The notes below the pieces were generated by a model. The model had not been told where the DNA came from and did no database searches. It was given only the letters and a program-made list of their open reading frames with translations. Made by a program: the position numbers and the translations under genes. 64,000 bases of DNA from Atkinsonella hypoxylon. Taxonomy: Eukaryota; Ascomycota; Sordariomycetes; Hypocreales; Clavicipitaceae. This document shows, piece after piece, positions 33,774-45,792 of the stretch (position 1 is its first letter; the number at the start of each line of letters is the position of its first letter). Location: NCBI GenBank assembly GCA_000729835.1, contig JFHB01000131.1, positions 1-64,000 on the forward strand. The letters run 5' to 3'.

Positions 33774-35258
33774 ATGCAGCCAGGGCTCAAGGAAAAGAAC
33801 CGGGGGCTTCAGACCTTCGCAAGAGGAAAGTCTGACAGCAATGCACACTATAACGCCCCGTCTGAGCAACCACATCAGGCCGACCTCGACAGGAGGTCGG
33901 CCACTCCCAACGCAGGAACATATCAGCCCAGTCGACAGGAGATTGCAGAATTCGCGAAACTCCCGGTTCCTGGCGCTGGTCCCAAAAACGCCAGCAGTCC
34001 CCGGGTGAGGGCTCCGCTGAGAAGTATTCACCGCATGGAATCCCCTGTTCAACAAGGACGTAGCTCGCCAAAACGTCAGCCTGTGGCAAGTCAAAGCCAA
34101 AGTAACGCAGCTCATCATAACATATTCTCTGGTTCGCAACTCGACGAAAACTTCATGAAATCTGGCCTCACAACACCCGCTAACGACTCGGAAGAGTTGG
34201 CTATTGTTCAGCCTCCTGAAAGTAAGATGGAAGAGCGCATTGAGCGTAACCAAGCTCAAGGCATGGTTCCTCTGGCTCCCCGCTATATGCCGTCTTCACA
34301 TGTGGAGAAACATCATTTCTCTTTGGACCCGGACGGCAGGCTTTCAGTGGTGCCTGGCTTTCATCGTCACAATCCTTCTCATATGAACGACGGTTTTTAT
34401 AACAGCAATACGAACAATGATTATATCCGATATCAGCCCAAGCCTGTCAAGCAACTAAAATCTTACAACAATCTCCCAGCACCCTTACAACAACAGCCAC
34501 AAGCCAGACTCCCAATGCGAGGAGTACGTTTGAACCGCGGGCATTCCCCTTTGCCTAATATATCGGCAATCCAAGAGCAAGATCATCCACAACGCAAATT
34601 CGCCGATCTCGACCAAGACAAGCGTAGAGAGCCAGTCTTGGAAATGATGAATGAGTCAATAGTTGTGCACGACTCGGAAGATGAGTTTGACGCCTTTGGT
34701 GGCTACGGAGGTGGATTAACGTCGCCAAAAGTAAAGAAGCAGAACACGGGTCATGCCAAGTCTGCACTAGATGGCCTTGAAAAGCCAAACAGATTCAATC
34801 GGAAGCTGCAAGACAAGGATAAAAAGCGAAGACGCCATAGTTTGGATTATGACGACAAAATTCTCAGTTCTATGACGTTTCGAGACCTGCAAGAGGAGCC
34901 ATTCGATGTGGTGTCACAACTCCCAGGTGTAATAAGTGGCCACGACTCTGCTGCGTCCAAATTGGCCACTAGACTGGAACAATTCCAGCATCAGGAGGAG
35001 CGTGAGCAATATCATTTATTCAAAAACATGTCGATTGAAGAGTGGGAAGACGCAGGCGATTGGTTTGTGGACCAATTCGCAGATATTATGAAGCGCCTGC
35101 GACAAGCGCGACGCAACAAGCGCAACATGGTAGCAGAGTTCGAGACAGAAGCCTCTGAACGCGAAGAGGCTATCCGTTTAAGAACTGACGCGATTGACAA
35201 AAAATTGACGAGAATGAAACAAGACGGCCAGCGCGTCGTTGGTGACAAGCATCTCTGA
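33774..35258 (+). CDS. ECM11-domain protein
   Basis: Single-exon gene of 494 residues from ATG 33774; the open frame extends a little further upstream without another ATG. Residues 1 to about 350 are rich in Ser, Pro, Gln and Asn and look disordered. The C-terminal ~130 residues form the conserved part, with DLQEEPFDVVSQLPG, MSIEEWEDAGDWFVDQFADI and a basic coiled-coil-like stretch (KRLRQARRNKRNMVAEFE). This matches the fungal 'extracellular mutant 11' domain as I know it. Yeast Ecm11 is a SUMO-modified synaptonemal complex component needed for meiotic recombination; a chromatin or meiotic role here is inference. A TDA10-type gene on the other strand converges on it. Confidence 0.75.
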   Translation: MQPGLKEKNRGLQTFARGKSDSNAHYNAPSEQPHQADLDRRSATPNAGTYQPSRQEIAEFAKLPVPGAGPKNASSPRVRAPLRSIHRMESPVQQGRSSPKRQPVASQSQSNAAHHNIFSGSQLDENFMKSGLTTPANDSEELAIVQPPESKMEERIERNQAQGMVPLAPRYMPSSHVEKHHFSLDPDGRLSVVPGFHRHNPSHMNDGFYNSNTNNDYIRYQPKPVKQLKSYNNLPAPLQQQPQARLPMRGVRLNRGHSPLPNISAIQEQDHPQRKFADLDQDKRREPVLEMMNESIVVHDSEDEFDAFGGYGGGLTSPKVKKQNTGHAKSALDGLEKPNRFNRKLQDKDKKRRRHSLDYDDKILSSMTFRDLQEEPFDVVSQLPGVISGHDSAASKLATRLEQFQHQEEREQYHLFKNMSIEEWEDAGDWFVDQFADIMKRLRQARRNKRNMVAEFETEASEREEAIRLRTDAIDKKLTRMKQDGQRVVGDKHL

Positions 35259-35570
35259 GAGTAGGTTGTTGTCTATGTATACGACTTAAACCGTTCATGT
35301 GCGAGAAGATTCATCTGTAGAAATTAGTTTGACGACTACCCACGAAGACTATTTACCAAGAAAAGATGGATCACGATACTAGGAATGTGGAGATTTGTTT
35401 TCTCGGAGTTTTGGGCGAGCCAAAAATGGTGTTCAACAGGTAGTGGTACTGATTGTGTTTGAAGGGTCTGACACCGAGATGCTATCTTGCTTTGCTTTTT
35501 TTTTTTTTTTTTTTAAAATACCCGATGCCATGTCATGCTCCGATACTAAAACAAAGAAATTGAAGAGTAT
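35259..35570. other. Intergenic between convergent genes
   Basis: A short 3'-to-3' gap with a T run near 35498-35514. Nothing else was seen. Confidence 0.7.
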
Positions 35571-36559
35571 TTAAATCGCCACTACCTGCTTGACCTTTCT
35601 GTCTGGTCCGACAATCATTCGCAACTGACAACCTGGTTTGTCTTTGAAGATGCCTCTTCTTATGCCTTCGGTATACAGCTCATAGGCAGGATAATACCCA
35701 TCCACAAACCTGACGACTTGTTCCGGGGTCATCCCGGCCATAGGGGCACCCTTTGCCCTCCGCAGCGACTCCTCTTGCTCTTGCCTCCAGGCGTATACGT
35801 ACTCTGCATCCTCCGAGTCAATATGTATAAAGGCGTCAAACAGATTTGTAATCTCATCATAACTTCGTAATTTCTCGTTGATAAACAGCAAATGCTCCAA
35901 ACGATGTTTATGCAAGGTTCGGCTCGGTGCCTTCCACTTGACCTCAATTTCCTCGTCACTAATGGGCCGGAATCCCACGGCCCATCCCTCAAAAATGACC
36001 GTTTGAATAGGCCCGTCTCCCGGCTCATTGACCGCTACCCATTGCTCTTCCGGTAACCTATCACCCTGTCCGGAGAACAATGCTTTGTCGTAGCGAGGGA
36101 TTTTTGTAGGCTGGCCATTTACAAGAGCCGTGAAGACGGATTTGAGCAGATCGACGTCATGTGTTCCTGCGACAGGTTAGCGACCACTTGTTGGAGAAGT
36201 CCCTGAGCGAATTCATGTGGAAGGTGAAATTGGATTGAATAAAAGGTGTGATCGGGTTTACCTGGCTCTCCGCGATGCTGAACAAGGGCGTTCGTAGGGT
36301 TGGCCTCGGCCAGAGCCGTCTGGTCCTCATGTGTCAGGTAAAAATCGTCAAGGCTGAATACCAGTGTCTTGATGTTCTTGCTTGTTAGAGCCGTGGCGAG
36401 TTGTGTGACCAGCGTTGTCTTGCCTACCCCTTGCAGGCCGTTGAGGCCGATGATGAGTGGCCGGCTGGGGGAGTGAGGGGTGGCCCGATGGGCTTGTAGA
36501 CGGTTGAGAATGAAGGATATGCATATGGGGGTTTTGTCGTCTGGGAAAGGGACGGACAT
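35571..36559 (-). CDS. TDA10: TDA10-type P-loop kinase (glycerate-kinase-like)
   Basis: ATP-dependent small-molecule kinase of the fungal Tda10 / plant D-glycerate 3-kinase family; the true substrate of the fungal enzymes is not settled. Two minus-strand exons, 36262-36559 and 35571-36166 (95-nt intron), sum to 894 nt and 297 residues, matching yeast Tda10 in size. Motifs are Walker A GLNGLQGVGKTT (38-49), SLDDFYLTHED (68-78), RGEPGTHDVDLL across the splice site, IPRYDKALFSGQGDR, and VIFEGWAVGF. Reading through the intron also stays open, but the conserved THDVDLL segment appears only after splicing. The 5' leader contains a C run and an A run (transcript sense) just before the ATG. Confidence 0.9.
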
Positions 36560-36565
36560 GATGCT

Positions 36566-36604
36566 GGGGGGGGGGGGCTATGCTCTTTTTTTTTTTTTTT
36601 TTTT
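36566..36604. repeat. G12 and T19 homopolymers directly upstream of the TDA10 start
   Basis: On the plus strand about twelve G (36566-36577) and about nineteen T (36586-36604). In the transcript these are an A run and a C run ending 6 nt before the ATG at 36559. Confidence 0.85.
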
Positions 36605-38524
36605 GTCAATGTGTCATGGTTTTGGTGCCTCGAGCTCTGTGGTGAGTGAATGGAAAGGGAGCATTGGTTTTACATGATCTGAGTCTGAGAAATGATGGTT
36701 GCAGAGCTCATGTGTTCAAGCAGTTGACGGTGAATAGAGACCAGTTAGACTTCCAACTCTTGAAACAGACCACGTCATGATGTGAGCATAGCATATGACG
36801 GCTCTGATGGCCTGAGCATTGACTGAACGGTCTTGTGTGTCTGATTTCTGGTCCTTGGTGAGTGCGGTACATGAAAATAAAGAACTCATTGGCGACAGCC
36901 GAAGACAACACCACTCTCTGTTGTGTTCAAGTGGTATGGAACTGCTAATGTAATTCTGTATGCAGTCGGCTCATGCGCAGTCTTGAACCGTCCGTGTAGT
37001 CGAGAACGCGCCGACGAAGCACGGATTCTTCGCCGAGCAAGGAAAATGCATACACGGTTTTGAGAAGAAATCGAGTCGTATATTGGTTGAGACCCGCGAA
37101 AGCAAAACGGCCTTGTCGTGATCTGGTCAATAATTTCGTTTTCAGTCAGAAGTGCACAGCCTTGGGAAGTTGATATCACGTGCACTAGGGGCCAAGAGGT
37201 AAGGCAGCTTATCATTATTTTATGCTGTGGATTTTGCTTTACGTGTCCTTGCGGTTCATGATCTACAAGTCCGGCTCCAAATGAGCAAATGACCCCTCTA
37301 CATGTGATAGCACACCTGGATGGTGAGTCCTGTCCTGCAAGGGCCGAAATTGCCTGGAACTTGAGACATGGGTTTAATTAGGTCCGCACCTGTCTCAGAC
37401 GGTCGCATCCGTCTGTTCACGGCGAGTCCGCCAGATACCAGATACTCAAGCTCAAATACGCGCGTACATACGACGCAGTTTCAGCACCAGGACAGAGGAA
37501 TACAGTTAGTTGTACATGAAGCGAGCAGCATGAAAGTCGCGGCTTGGGATCATCCATTCTCCAGACTTTATCGTCTTTCTCAGCGAGCGTATCTGAGTCA
37601 ATTTGCGAGGTGCATTGAACCCTGCAGCTGACCAGGGCTTATCCCGAAGCCTGGGCTCATTCAAGATCGAGGCCATGCAGGGGCAAGACGCGATCAGGGG
37701 ACTCGGGGGACTGTGCTAATACTGATACGGCAACGACAGGCAATTGGCTATTATGTACATACTCCGTATTCTGTATTCTATACTTCGGTCTGCTGCGAAC
37801 TACGATACTGGAGGCCGCGATCCGGTCCTGGCTGAGCTTTGGAGGGGGAAGCTTGAAGTTCTAGATTTGGATGTGGTTGAATGTGAAGCCGTCCCTCGCG
37901 TCTCGGCCTCCTGGTAGGATGCGGCGCCTGCTTATTACTATGTATCGATTGTCAATTACTCATATTCGATGTCACCTTTTGCTCCTCTCGTTTCTCGATG
38001 ATTGGATCTCCGCGTCGCAAGGTTTGGGTGTGCATGTAGCCTGAGAGGAAGAAGAATTCGGCCTTCCCGAGTCCTGATCGATATCGAAACCAGGGTGGCG
38101 CCTTCCCACACAGGGCTCTTTCGCATACCCCTCCATTGGCTGCACGCAACACGTGCTGGGAGACGGCCAGTCTCTCTCAGTAACTTGGGCTCTCCTTTTT
38201 AAGTGACTGCCATCCTACAGCAACTCCCAACGGCATTGTTCGTCGGCAACGGCTAGTATAACGATCAAACTTTGGTTCTTGCCCAAGTGCAACGCTAAAC
38301 TCCCACCTCGCCCTTCCTCAGGGACTACGAGCACGATTTTGGCAGTTGATGAGTGAAATTCTGAGCTGTCGGGAGCCCGAACATTTCCCATGCTAATTCA
38401 TCGACAATCGCATCGACGCCCGCATCATACGAGCACCTAACTTGCCTCCACTGCCAGCCATCCGCATTCGGCCTCCTTGTCCAATTCGAGATCACTTGAG
38501 GATCTTCACGAAGCCTTGGCGACG
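36605..38524. other. Intergenic between divergent TDA10 and MSC2 genes
   Basis: About 1.9 kb with both promoters. One TACTCCGTA word is at 37760-37768. Open frames are short and without recognisable domains. Confidence 0.6.
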
Positions 38525-40219
38525 ATGGATTCACCCTATGCTCTGCCGTCTTCTGCGCTCCCTCACGCTCACCATCAGCATATGCATTCTCAATCATCAT
38601 TGAATGCCTGGCGAACGTCAATGTCGAACGGATCGCTTCCCCCGTCCATGGAAGATGGCGAGAACGAGCACGACCGCCCTCATGCGCATTCTCGACATAA
38701 CTCCCACGCTAGACAAGTATCTCATCTCTCTAATACTTGTGCTACTTTGCACAGAGAAAAGCTCCTCCCACCATCTTTAGACTCTCTGGATGGATGGACG
38801 GAAAAGACAACGGCCGACGGCAAGAGCATTATCACACCCAGCTCCGAGGCCATATCAACTCCTTATTCGCCTCCGATCAAGAGCAGCCACCACCACAACG
38901 ACAGTCATGGTCACAAGCAAAGACACAGCCATACTCATAGTCATGACCACGATCATCATCACGATCATGCACACGCTCCTCATGTTCACCCGGCAAACGA
39001 GAACAAGGCACCGAGATCATTATTCACAAGGATACTTCTCAAGTACACACTGGGGTATCCTATCCTTCATGCGATATTGTTAGAAAAGGATTCCAGAAGA
39101 ATCTTTTACTTTATGACGTAAGTATGTTTTTGTTGGTCCATCATGCTCTATCAGCTAACGAAATTCATCCAGCCTCAACTTTTGTTTTATGGCTGTGCAA
39201 GCATTTTATGGCTACGTGACCGATTCATTAGGCCTCCTCAGCGATAGCATACACATGTTCTTCGACTGCATTGCTCTTTTAGTGGGATTGCTAGCCGCGG
39301 TCATGAGCAAATGGCCTCCCAGCCAAAAATTTCCCTATGGATTTGGCAAAATTGAGACGCTGTCGGGATTTGCCAATGGTGTCCTGTTGATGTAAGCTCT
39401 CCTGCCATTCTCGCGCGTTTACGAGTAATTTCGGAGCAACTGACAGCGCATGATAGGCTGTTGAGCGTTGAGATTGCTTTTGAGGCCTTTGAGCGATTGT
39501 GGGAGGGCACCAAGACCAAGCGACTTGGCGAGCTCTTCGTTGTAAGCAGCCTAGGGCTTGTTGTCAACTTGGTCGGTATGATGGCATTCGGCCACCATCA
39601 CCATGGTCATAGCCATAGTCATGGCCATGACCACAAACATGACCATTCCCATACCTGCGGAGGCCATAGCCACGGCCATGGACATGGCCACGTACATAAC
39701 AACGAAAACATGCATGGTATCTACCTGCACATCTTGGCGGATACTCTGGGGAGCGTGTCCGTGATTGTGTCAACGGCGCTGACCAGTGTCTGGGGTTGGT
39801 CTGGGTGGGATCCACTGGCGTCGTGCTTCATTGCCGTCCTGATCTTCTTGTCTTCCCAGCCGCTCGTCATCGCCTCGGCCAAGCGCCTTCTTTTAAGCGT
39901 TCCAGAAGTGACAGAGTACAGTCTACGGAATACGCTTGGCGGGATCTTACAGCAACGTGGTGTAGTAAATTACTGTGTACCCAAGTTCTGGTTAGACGAT
40001 CGTACGGGGATCGAGGACGGCGAGAAACTGGTTGGAGTCGTGCACATTGTTGTAGCTCGAGGGGTAGCCATGGATGAGACTCGCGACCGAGTCCGGGATT
40101 ATCTACTCAGCCAAGGTGTTGAGGCGGTGGTTCAGGCAGAACGGGAAGGGGATTACGGGTGCTGGTGCAACCGAGGTCGTCACACAACGGCAACGTCGTC
40201 CACTCCGAAGATGCTCTAG
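38525..40219 (+). CDS. MSC2: Cation diffusion facilitator, MSC2-type zinc transporter
   Basis: CDF-family zinc carrier; yeast Msc2 loads zinc into the ER and early secretory pathway. Three exons: 38525-39117, 39173-39391, 39457-40219, summing to 1575 nt and 524 residues. A His-rich N-terminal region (about 120-156) and a second His-rich loop (about 316-351) flank the membrane core. CDF metal sites are visible as SDSIHMFFD (HxxxD) and HILADTLGS (HxxxD), with KFPYGFGKIETL between them. The C-terminal cytosolic domain includes SVPEVTEYSLRNTL. The protein lacks the many additional N-terminal membrane segments of long Msc2 forms. The segment 38717-38754 resembles a 38-nt intron, but removing it breaks the frame, so it is kept as coding. 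Confidence 0.9.
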
Positions 40220-40985
40220 AAGAGGTATCCGCGGCGACCATTACTGGATGACTTACCGCGACCCGACATATTTGATATCAAGTCTCCCAGCGTCCCCTTG
40301 ATCAAGATGGCGGAGCGATCCTTAGTCGCCATGATTGGAAGTGCTTAACGCCGTGATTTCGCATTCGAAGCTATATTCTTCCTTTCTTTTATTACCCTTA
40401 TGTAGCATCTCCTTGGCTTGGGTGCCGCACATGGATGTACATTGGAATACGCAAAAAAAGCTGCGGGGACGATTGGGCATACCCGAAGCCAACATGGTAG
40501 GAGTCGAGGCGTTGGATGTAACAATACATGTATTTTTTTGGTTTCCTGATGTAATCGTAGATGGATTATTTGCGTTGGAAATCCAATATTGCGCTGCACC
40601 TTCTAGGCATATGCTCTACAGACATCTCGTTTGAGACTACGACCTCTTTCATGGAGATGGAGGGTCTACTAGTACGCTGATGCCAGCCATCCATCGAGTC
40701 ATAGGCGCAGGAAGCGTGGGAATAAAGCTGCTGTTGAAGCTGCTGTTGGCGCAATACGATCCTTGTTCTGCGTACAGGCTGCTTAGGCCATTATTACTCA
40801 CCGCCCGCACCGAGCCCGGCAAACGGGGTGAACAGCCCGTCTGCGCAACCTCACCTTACCCACGACCTCATTCCATTCACACGCAAATCCCCACTAACTT
40901 TGTCTTGATTTTTTTTTTTTCTTTTTTCTTTTTTTTCCCCTCATCTCTACCCCTTACTTTCTCCTCCACATATCGTCCGCCTAGC
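40220..40985. other. Intergenic: MSC2 3' region and carnitine-carrier promoter
   Basis: Pyrimidine-rich leader with long T tracts (about 40910-40937) just before the carnitine-carrier ATG. No CCTCGG fatty-acid box was seen here. Confidence 0.6.
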
Positions 40986-41393
40986 ATGCCCGCCTCTTCC
41001 ACAAAGGAGGCTGTCAACCAGCAGCTCGACAGACTGCCCGCGGCCGCGGCCGACACGATCCCGCGCCTCCCCGAGACGAAGAAGGACGTGCAAGAGACCA
41101 AGGAGGAGACCAAGGCGGTCGCTAGGTCGGGCCTGCTGTCGCAGCTGCGCGCCCTGGCAGCGGGTGGATTCGGAGGCATTTGCGCCGTCGTCGTCGGCCA
41201 CCCCTTTGACCTGGTCAAGGTGCGCCTGCAGACTGCTGAGCGGGGGGTGTACTCTTCTGCCGTTGATGTCGTGCGCAAGAGCGTGGCCAGGGATGGACTG
41301 ACGAAGGGGTTGTACGCTGGAGTCAGTGCGCCGCTGGTCGGCGTGACGCCAATGTGTAAGTCTTTGCATGCTTGGCCTGGTCCTGGTTGTAGT

Positions 41394-41429
<36 letters not shown>

Positions 41430-42200
41430 CCCTTTCCCGTAGACTGCGTTTCGCGCAACTGGGGGAATTTTCGACATTCTTTCTTCCTGCATCACAAGGA
41501 GACAAGTTAGCTTACTTTTCCTCGTCTAGTCGCCGTCTCCTTCTGGGGCTACGACCTCGGCAAACAGATCGTCGCCGCCACCTCGACCGTCAGCCCCGAA
41601 GGCCTCTCCATCGCGCAAATCTCCACCGCCGGCTTCCTCTCCGCTATCCCCATGACCGCCATCACCGCGCCCTTTGAGCACGTAAAGGTCATTCTGCAGG
41701 TCCAGGGCCAGAAGCAGCTTGCCCCCGGCCAGAAGCCCAAGTACAGCGGCGGCCTCGACGTCGTCCGCCAGCTGTACGCCGAGGGCGGGCTCCGCAGCGT
41801 CTTCCGCGGCAGCGCCGCCACCCTCGCTCGCGACGGCCCCGGCTCGGCCGCCTACTTCGCCGCCTACGAATACATCAAGCGCGCTCTCAGCCCCAAGGAT
41901 CCCGCGACCGGCAGGCCGACGGGTGAGCTGAGCCTGTCGGCCGTGACCTGCGCTGGCGCTGCTGCCGGCGTGGCTATGTGGATCCCCGTCTTCCCCGTCG
42001 ACACCGTCAAGTCGCGTCTGCAGACGGCCGAGGGCAACGTCACGCTCGGTGGTGTTATTCGTGATCTGTACGGGAAGGGTGGCTACCGGGCTTTCTTCCC
42101 TGGCTTTGGTCCGGCTCTTGCTCGTGCTGTTCCTGCTAACGCGGCTACCTTTCTTGGTGTCGAGCTGGCGCACCAGGCGATGAACAAGATGTTTGGTTGA
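40986..42200 (+). CDS. acuH: Mitochondrial carnitine/acylcarnitine carrier
   Basis: Inner-membrane exchanger of acyl- or acetylcarnitine for carnitine, linking peroxisomal beta-oxidation to mitochondria (yeast CRC1, Aspergillus acuH). Two exons, 40986-41355 and 41530-42200, sum to 1041 nt and 346 residues. Three mitochondrial-carrier repeats show signatures HPFDLVKVRLQ, APFEHVKVILQ and FPVDTVKSRLQ; PFEHVK in repeat two is characteristic of carnitine carriers. The N-terminal ~55 residues are a charged extension before the first membrane helix. The intron (41356-41529) contains a run of about 33 T. The coding region is GC-rich at third positions, suggesting high expression. Confidence 0.94.
41397..41429. 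repeat. T33 homopolymer inside the carnitine-carrier intron
   Basis: About 33 consecutive T lie within the 174-nt intron, ~100 nt before the acceptor. Confidence 0.9.
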
Positions 42201-42923
42201 GCTTGGCGACGGGTCATGTGGCATTAGGTGTGTGAACCTACGACGCGGGACGGCGCATAGGAAAGGGGAACTGTGGGATGCGGCAGGTAGTCTCTGTACC
42301 GTATAGAGGGTCGAAAGCAGGCAGAAGCAGGCAAGAATTGCATCTTGTGCCGCACGACATGCTATTTCAGGGACGGCCTTGTGTAATTCCAATAGTGGAA
42401 GGCATCCTAATGTGAAGACGAAGATACCCGCTGTATGAGTGGCTCATTGATCTTGGGTATAGACCAGAGGGAACTATAGATGTCCTTGATTCATAAGTAA
42501 TACGAGCACTAATACCTAAGACATGGAGTAGAACAACCGATACAAGGGATAAAGAGCCTTACATTCACCAAGACACAAGAATTTCTGCTCAAGCACGTGA
42601 CCCTGATCAGATACCAACCAAGTCGAGATGTTCTCAACTTCTAATCCTCCATTGCAATCAGATTAAACCAAGCCAGTCGGACATCTCACGCCGAGCTGGC
42701 CCAACATAAGAAAACTTTTTTGTTCCAATAAGATTTCCTAGTTCGCCTGCGCCATGCCAAAGAAAGACGAAAACAAGTAACATCAGGTTCTTTCAAAGTA
42801 AATCTCTTGCTCATCCCGTTCGGAACTATTATGCATGACTAACCCCGTCCGTGCCTTGCAGAATTCAACGTTGGGGATGTGAAAATGGAGTGGAGGGGTG
42901 TAGATAAATAATGGTGCGCGTGT
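42201..42923. other. Intergenic between convergent 3' ends
   Basis: It lies between the carnitine carrier (+) and the histidine-phosphatase gene (-). No feature was recognised. Confidence 0.7.
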
Positions 42924-45041
42924 TTAAGCACGCTCATTCATGCTCCATCGTCGCTTCGTGTGGCTCATATCGCGGAATCGTTCTGCTTCATCCAAGGGAG
43001 GCGGTATGCCCCAGAGACCGCCTATTCCGGCACCCAACTGAGGGGCCCTCATTTCATCAACAGGCTTGTCAGGCCCTAAACCTATCTGCATCTTGATCGG
43101 ACCAGCGAATGCAGGCTGCGTAGAGGCAGCTTGATCGCCAGAGATGCCTGACGGCAAGAAATCGGGAGATTTGGACGCATCATCTGAGACGGGAGACATA
43201 GGCTCCACGGGGGGATTAGGCGGCTCTTTCGCCTCAACCGGCGATCCTATATTAAATCTCTTCTGGTCAAAATCCGGCAGCATGGAGCCAAAGTCGTCGG
43301 TGTTGTCACTGCCGTCGTCCATGAGGCGCAAGGACGAAGGACCCGGTGACCACAGTCCTAATGTTGCCGTCGGGGCAGGGAGCGGATTGACTGGATTCGA
43401 AGCACTAGATCCATTTCCCAATCCAACAGATGCGGCAGCAGAACCTCCCGGCAAGCACGCTCCGTGTGATGCCGACTCTCGACATATGACGGGTGGAAGC
43501 GCCGCGCTGGCTGAGGTGCTGCGGCTTCCGGTGAAGGAGAGGAAGTTCGAGTACGTGAATGGATTCACGACAGGTCTACCCATGGTAGAAGTACGCCCTC
43601 TAAGGCCAGAGCTCGGGTTCCAAATGTTCGCCGTAGATGTTGACCTTGCGGAACTAGGCGCCGTCGTCGTACTTGACCGTCGTAGATGCTCCGTGCTGGC
43701 AGAGAGGCGAATATCATACATCTTATCTATTGGCACCATGGCCTTCTTCGAAGGATCAGAAGGGGCTGGCGTCGCCGCAAGCAGTGCGTTATAGTCCAAA
43801 TTCTGCTTCCGCGAGGCCATGGTGATTGAAGCAATGCCAATGTCCATCAAGACGGGTTGATGGGTAATTGCGCCTATTAGTGCATTACAGCCGGCGCCGT
43901 GGGAGACAATAACGACCACCGTCTCGATGTCTTCATTGTCTGCTTCTTGTTTGGCGCCGTCGCCTTTGGTGGTCTTTGGAACAATGTCGGCAGGAGAGTC
44001 GGTCAACGCATACCAGTTGATCAGCCTCCTCACACCGCCTCGGAATCGTTTGTGCATCGAAGCCCACTCTTCGCCAAACTTGCCACCATCGCCAAAATCG
44101 AGGGGTGCGCGCATCGAGTCCCATTGGTAATCAACCGCCACGGAAGAGTCTCGCGCATGAGCAACGAAGCCCTCCGGTATGCTCCCAGAGCTGGAGACGG
44201 CATATGTCGGTCTCGGCGCCTTGTAACCATTCTTCACTTCGGCTTGTTTAGGTAAGCCTGGACCCAGGGTCGACACATTGATCGATGCTTCACTGTCTGT
44301 TGAGGGCGATCGTGGCACATGGGCAGGGCTGATGGTAGGTGACTGCCATAGCGAGCTGGACGAAGGTTGTGATGGCTCTTGTTCGGGGAGGTCGGTATAG
44401 ATGCTGCAAGCTTCCCGTCTAAGAAGCTCTGCCTTGGCGCTACCCAGCATCAGGGCCGGACCGGGAGGAGGGGTGATCATCTCGAAATACTCTGGTGACA
44501 GCCATTCTCCCAGGAAAGAGTCGAGTCGTAGAAGTGTCGATTTGAACTGGAATTGAGGTTCGCTCTGCGGCGTTGCTCGAGGCACAATGAGGTCTTCGGG
44601 GTTGTAGGTAGAATGGGGAAACGTCTGGGCCAGCCCAGAGCTGATGCCTATTGACGTTTGCACGCACCGAAGGAAGGGCGAGCTGTGAATGACAATCTTG
44701 TACCGCTTGCGCTTTCCCGAAGCGTTGAAATTGAAATTGCGCGGACTCTCATCGTCGGCTTTGGCTTGCTGAAGGATGCTGGCAATCTGGTTGCCGACTT
44801 GTCGCGCCTGCAGAAAACCGCCGTATGTGAGAGGAGGGTCGTAGGGTGTCGGAGAAGTCAAATGCCATGACTTGTCGGCGGCATCTAATCGGCTCCCGTG
44901 TCTGCAGATTGACATGTGTTAACTGCGCCCATGTCCTTTTCCTTTTGGTCGTGCGGGCAAGGAGCAGGCATGGACTTACCTGACAACGAACAAATATGCT
45001 GGAGGAGAATTACTCATCCTGACGGGAACGGCTGTAGGCAT
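42924..45041 (-). CDS. Histidine-phosphatase (phosphoglycerate-mutase-like) family protein
   Basis: Two minus-strand exons, 44980-45041 and 42924-44901 (78-nt intron), sum to 2040 nt and 679 residues. Splicing creates the catalytic motif FVVRHGSRLD with His about 22. Other active-site elements are the IVIHSSPFLRC arginine (about 99) and IVSHGAGCN with the second His (about 355). This places it in branch 1 of the histidine phosphatase superfamily, next to Sts/UBASH3-like and fungal 'phosphoglycerate mutase family' proteins; the substrate is unknown. The catalytic half is interrupted by a Ser/Pro-rich insert (about 190-260). The last ~300 residues are low-complexity and proline-rich, ending KRRWSMNERA. 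Confidence 0.85.
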
Positions 45042-45730
45042 GATCTGAAGGCCGGTGCACTTATTTTCCCCGAATCTATGGCAAGACTCCGGAAGTGTTT
45101 GCACTTCAAGGGGGCAGGGGGGTGCAGCACTCTTTTTTCCTCGTTCACTCTTAACGAAATCTTTTTTTCCTTGTTTCCTCTTAGCGAGCCAGCCCAGTCG
45201 TGGGCAATGCTGTAAAGCTGTAAATTTTGGCCAGGTTGCGGGCGACTGCCTTCAAGAAGCAACAAGCAACAAGCAACAAAGGGCTGGACAGCAGGACGGT
45301 GTATTATTATATGAAACCTGCCAGGTCTTTGTTCTTGACGGAAGCCAGCATGAATTGCGGTGCGCTTTGTATGCGCACTTGTCTCACAGCTTGCGAATTG
45401 CTGCGGTTGAGGCGTACACAGGACACCAGTCAGGTGACGTGGACGTGAATAATGACTCTGGCTGCTGTCACTGCCGTCTTGGTCGCGGCTAAATAATAGT
45501 TAGTGGTGGCAAGATGCACGCTTGATGCACGCTTGATGCAGACAAACCAGTCATAGAGCAGACTAGCAAGACAGGCTGCAGGCTGCAGGCTGCTGGTGGG
45601 TTGGAATTGTGACCAGGCAGAATGTCACGAATGTTGCATTCTCGAGAGAGTAACTTGTGGAGGTGGCGCCGAGAATGTCACGCAGAGCTCAAAGCTTGGC
45701 AGGCAGGCGAATTCCCGCAGCAGGCGCAGG

Positions 45731-45792
45731 TTGGAGAGGGAGAGGCAGAGAGGCAGAGAGGCAGAGGAAGAGGAAGAGGAAGAGGAAGAGGG
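45731..45792. repeat. GAGGCA / GAGGAA purine microsatellite
   Basis: Imperfect repeats of AGAGGC then AGAGGA units, almost entirely purine on the plus strand. Confidence 0.85.

Noticed and set aside
36167..36261. Reading TDA10 through its intron
   Set aside because: The unspliced frame stays open for a while but lacks the conserved THDVDLL segment and does not join the second half of the kinase.
41526..42392. 288-codon minus-strand open frame
   Set aside because: It is antisense to carnitine-carrier exon 2, Gly/Asp-rich and without domain signals, typical of the complement of a GC-rich gene.
45055..45492. 145-codon plus-strand open frame upstream of the histidine-phosphatase gene
   Set aside because: It overlaps simple repeats and the first exon of the supported minus-strand gene; no motif.
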